Under the pieces are notes generated by a model. The model searched no databases and was not told the origin of the DNA. It worked only from the letters and a program-made list of their open reading frames with translations. From contig JAGVEE010000259.1 of assembly GCA_020058405.1 (NCBI GenBank), positions 1-13,420 on the forward strand: 13,420 nt of DNA, in the 5' to 3' direction. The stretch comes from Sphingobacteriales bacterium (GTDB lineage: Bacteria > Bacteroidota > Bacteroidia > Sphingobacteriales > Sphingobacteriaceae). The position numbers were made by a program, and so were the translations under genes. This document shows positions 12,315-13,420 of this stretch, one piece after another (the stretch's first letter is position 1; every line of letters starts with the position of its first letter).

Positions 12315-13420
12315 ATGTTAACTAAATTCAATAAAACTCTAACCCTATTAGGTGTAGTCATCATCACGATGATTTCTCAAGCTAATGCAAATAATTCTTT
12401 TTGGTCTGATGTTCCAGCTAATACATTAAATCGTATTACAGATGGCACAAAAGTTTATCCAGATAAATACCGATCATTAACATTGAATTATGAAGGCTTG
12501 AAATCATTGTTACTAAAGGCACCATCGGCGGCTATCGAAAATTTCAACAGAGTGAAACCTGTAATCGTAGAGTTGCCAATGCCATATGGTTCTACAGAAT
12601 CATTTCAAATTATTGAAACACCAATGATGGAAGCAGGTCTTGCTAATAAATATTCTGAAATAAAAACCTACTCAGGTATAAGTATTGAAAATCCTAGAAA
12701 TACCGTAAAGATGGATATTGGTCCATTCGGTTTCCATGCAATGGTATTATCTGATGAAGGGCGCTATTTTATCGACCCAATCTCTAATTATACTACTACT
12801 CAATACATGAGCTTTTATAGAAGAGATGTGCCTACTTGGGCAAACACATTTACATGTTCTACTGTAGCTGATGAACAGTTTATGGAAGAAACTAAAACTC
12901 GTTTAGAAAATTACTATAACCGAAATTCAAGTGCTGCTGAAATACAAATGCGTAACTACAGATTAGCATTAGCATGTACTGTTGAATATTCTGCTGCAGC
13001 TACCGGACTAGCAAATCCAACACGAGCACAAGTTTTAGCTAAAATGGTTATTTCTATGAACCGTGTTAACGGTGTGTATGAAAAAGATGTTGCAGTACAC
13101 ATGAATATTGTAGAAAACAACGATACATTGATTTACTTACCTGGTGCTGCTGATCCATACTCGAATTCGAATGGAGGAGCGATGTTAGCAGAAAATGTAA
13201 CTACAGTAAACGCAAGAATTGGAATAGCAAATTACGACATCGGTCACGTGTTTAGTACTGGCGGTGGAGGTATTGCAGGTTTAGGTGTAATTTGTACTTC
13301 ATCAAAAGCAAGAGGTGTTACAGGTTCTCCTTCACCAGTTGGCGATGCGTTTGATATAGATTATGTTGCTCATGAAATGGGTCATCAATTTGCTGGTAAC
13401 CATACTTTCAACTCAACCAC
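12315..13420 (+). CDS. secreted reprolysin-like zinc metalloprotease, N-terminal part (3' end outside window)
   Basis: The frame runs from the ATG at 12315 to the window edge (368 codons plus 2 bases) without a stop. Residues 1-25 are a signal peptide (ANA with cleavage before Asn26). A propeptide-like region follows (about 40-200, including TYSGISIENPRNTVKMDIGPFGFHAMV), then a metzincin catalytic domain from about 210 (YRLALACTVEYSAA...). The zinc motif is HEMGHQFAGNH, with His353, Glu354, His357 and His363. The metzincin consensus HExxHxxGxxH has Gly at the eighth position; here it is Ala360 followed by Gly361. Large Bacteroidota proteins of this type usually continue with adhesion domains and a secretion-sorting tail, which would lie beyond the window. 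The substrate is unknown. Confidence 0.88.
   Translation, partial: MLTKFNKTLTLLGVVIITMISQANANNSFWSDVPANTLNRITDGTKVYPDKYRSLTLNYEGLKSLLLKAPSAAIENFNRVKPVIVELPMPYGSTESFQIIETPMMEAGLANKYSEIKTYSGISIENPRNTVKMDIGPFGFHAMVLSDEGRYFIDPISNYTTTQYMSFYRRDVPTWANTFTCSTVADEQFMEETKTRLENYYNRNSSAAEIQMRNYRLALACTVEYSAAATGLANPTRAQVLAKMVISMNRVNGVYEKDVAVHMNIVENNDTLIYLPGAADPYSNSNGGAMLAENVTTVNARIGIANYDIGHVFSTGGGGIAGLGVICTSSKARGVTGSPSPVGDAFDIDYVAHEMGHQFAGNHTFNST

Overview
The window looks like chromosomal DNA of a Bacteroidota bacterium (flavobacterial, sphingobacterial or chitinophagal type). It is AT-rich, and starts are preceded by A-rich leaders rather than Shine-Dalgarno sequences. Three signs point to this phylum: exported proteins cleaved before Gln, a TonB-dependent receptor with an N-terminal carboxypeptidase-regulatory-like domain, and -7 elements of the TAnnTTTG type. 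Every supported gene is on the + strand.

Region 1 (1-5317) is the downstream part of a phenylacetate (paa) catabolic cluster. It holds the C-terminal third of paaH (3-hydroxyacyl-CoA dehydrogenase), then a tight run of paaI (thioesterase), paaJ (3-oxoadipyl-CoA thiolase), paaY (hexapeptide-repeat thioesterase), a YciI-domain gene and paaZ (ring-opening hydrolase/aldehyde dehydrogenase). Together these cover ring cleavage, the beta-oxidation-like steps and the thioesterase proofreading that removes dead-end CoA esters. The epoxidase paaABCDE is not in view and presumably lies upstream. A 173-bp gap between paaH and paaI is filled by a long, wordy inverted repeat.

Region 2 (5318-8430) holds a Crp/Fnr-family regulator and a TonB-dependent outer-membrane receptor. 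Between them are two perfect FNR-type boxes (TTGAT-N4-ATCAA), one overlapping the regulator's stop codon and one about 41 bp before a plausible receptor start point. The regulator carries the FNR-type E-x-x-S-R recognition-helix signature, so a local regulator-receptor circuit is the most attractive reading of the window.

Region 3 (8431-12252) holds a crotonase-fold enzyme, a fused E1 alpha/beta 2-oxoacid dehydrogenase and a small secreted proline-rich protein of unknown function, closed by a strong intrinsic terminator. TATATTTG -7 elements precede the first two genes.

Region 4 (12253-13420) holds a promoter and the first 368 codons of a secreted reprolysin-like metalloprotease that runs off the window just after its zinc motif.

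Four intergenic gaps each carry short repeated 'words' arranged as tandem or inverted repeats, with a different vocabulary in each gap. No tRNA, rRNA, CRISPR array, transposase or phage gene was seen. The gene content itself is mostly well-known families. The parts worth a second look are the twin FNR boxes, the repeat-filled gaps, and the YciI protein with a signal peptide inside a cytosolic pathway operon.
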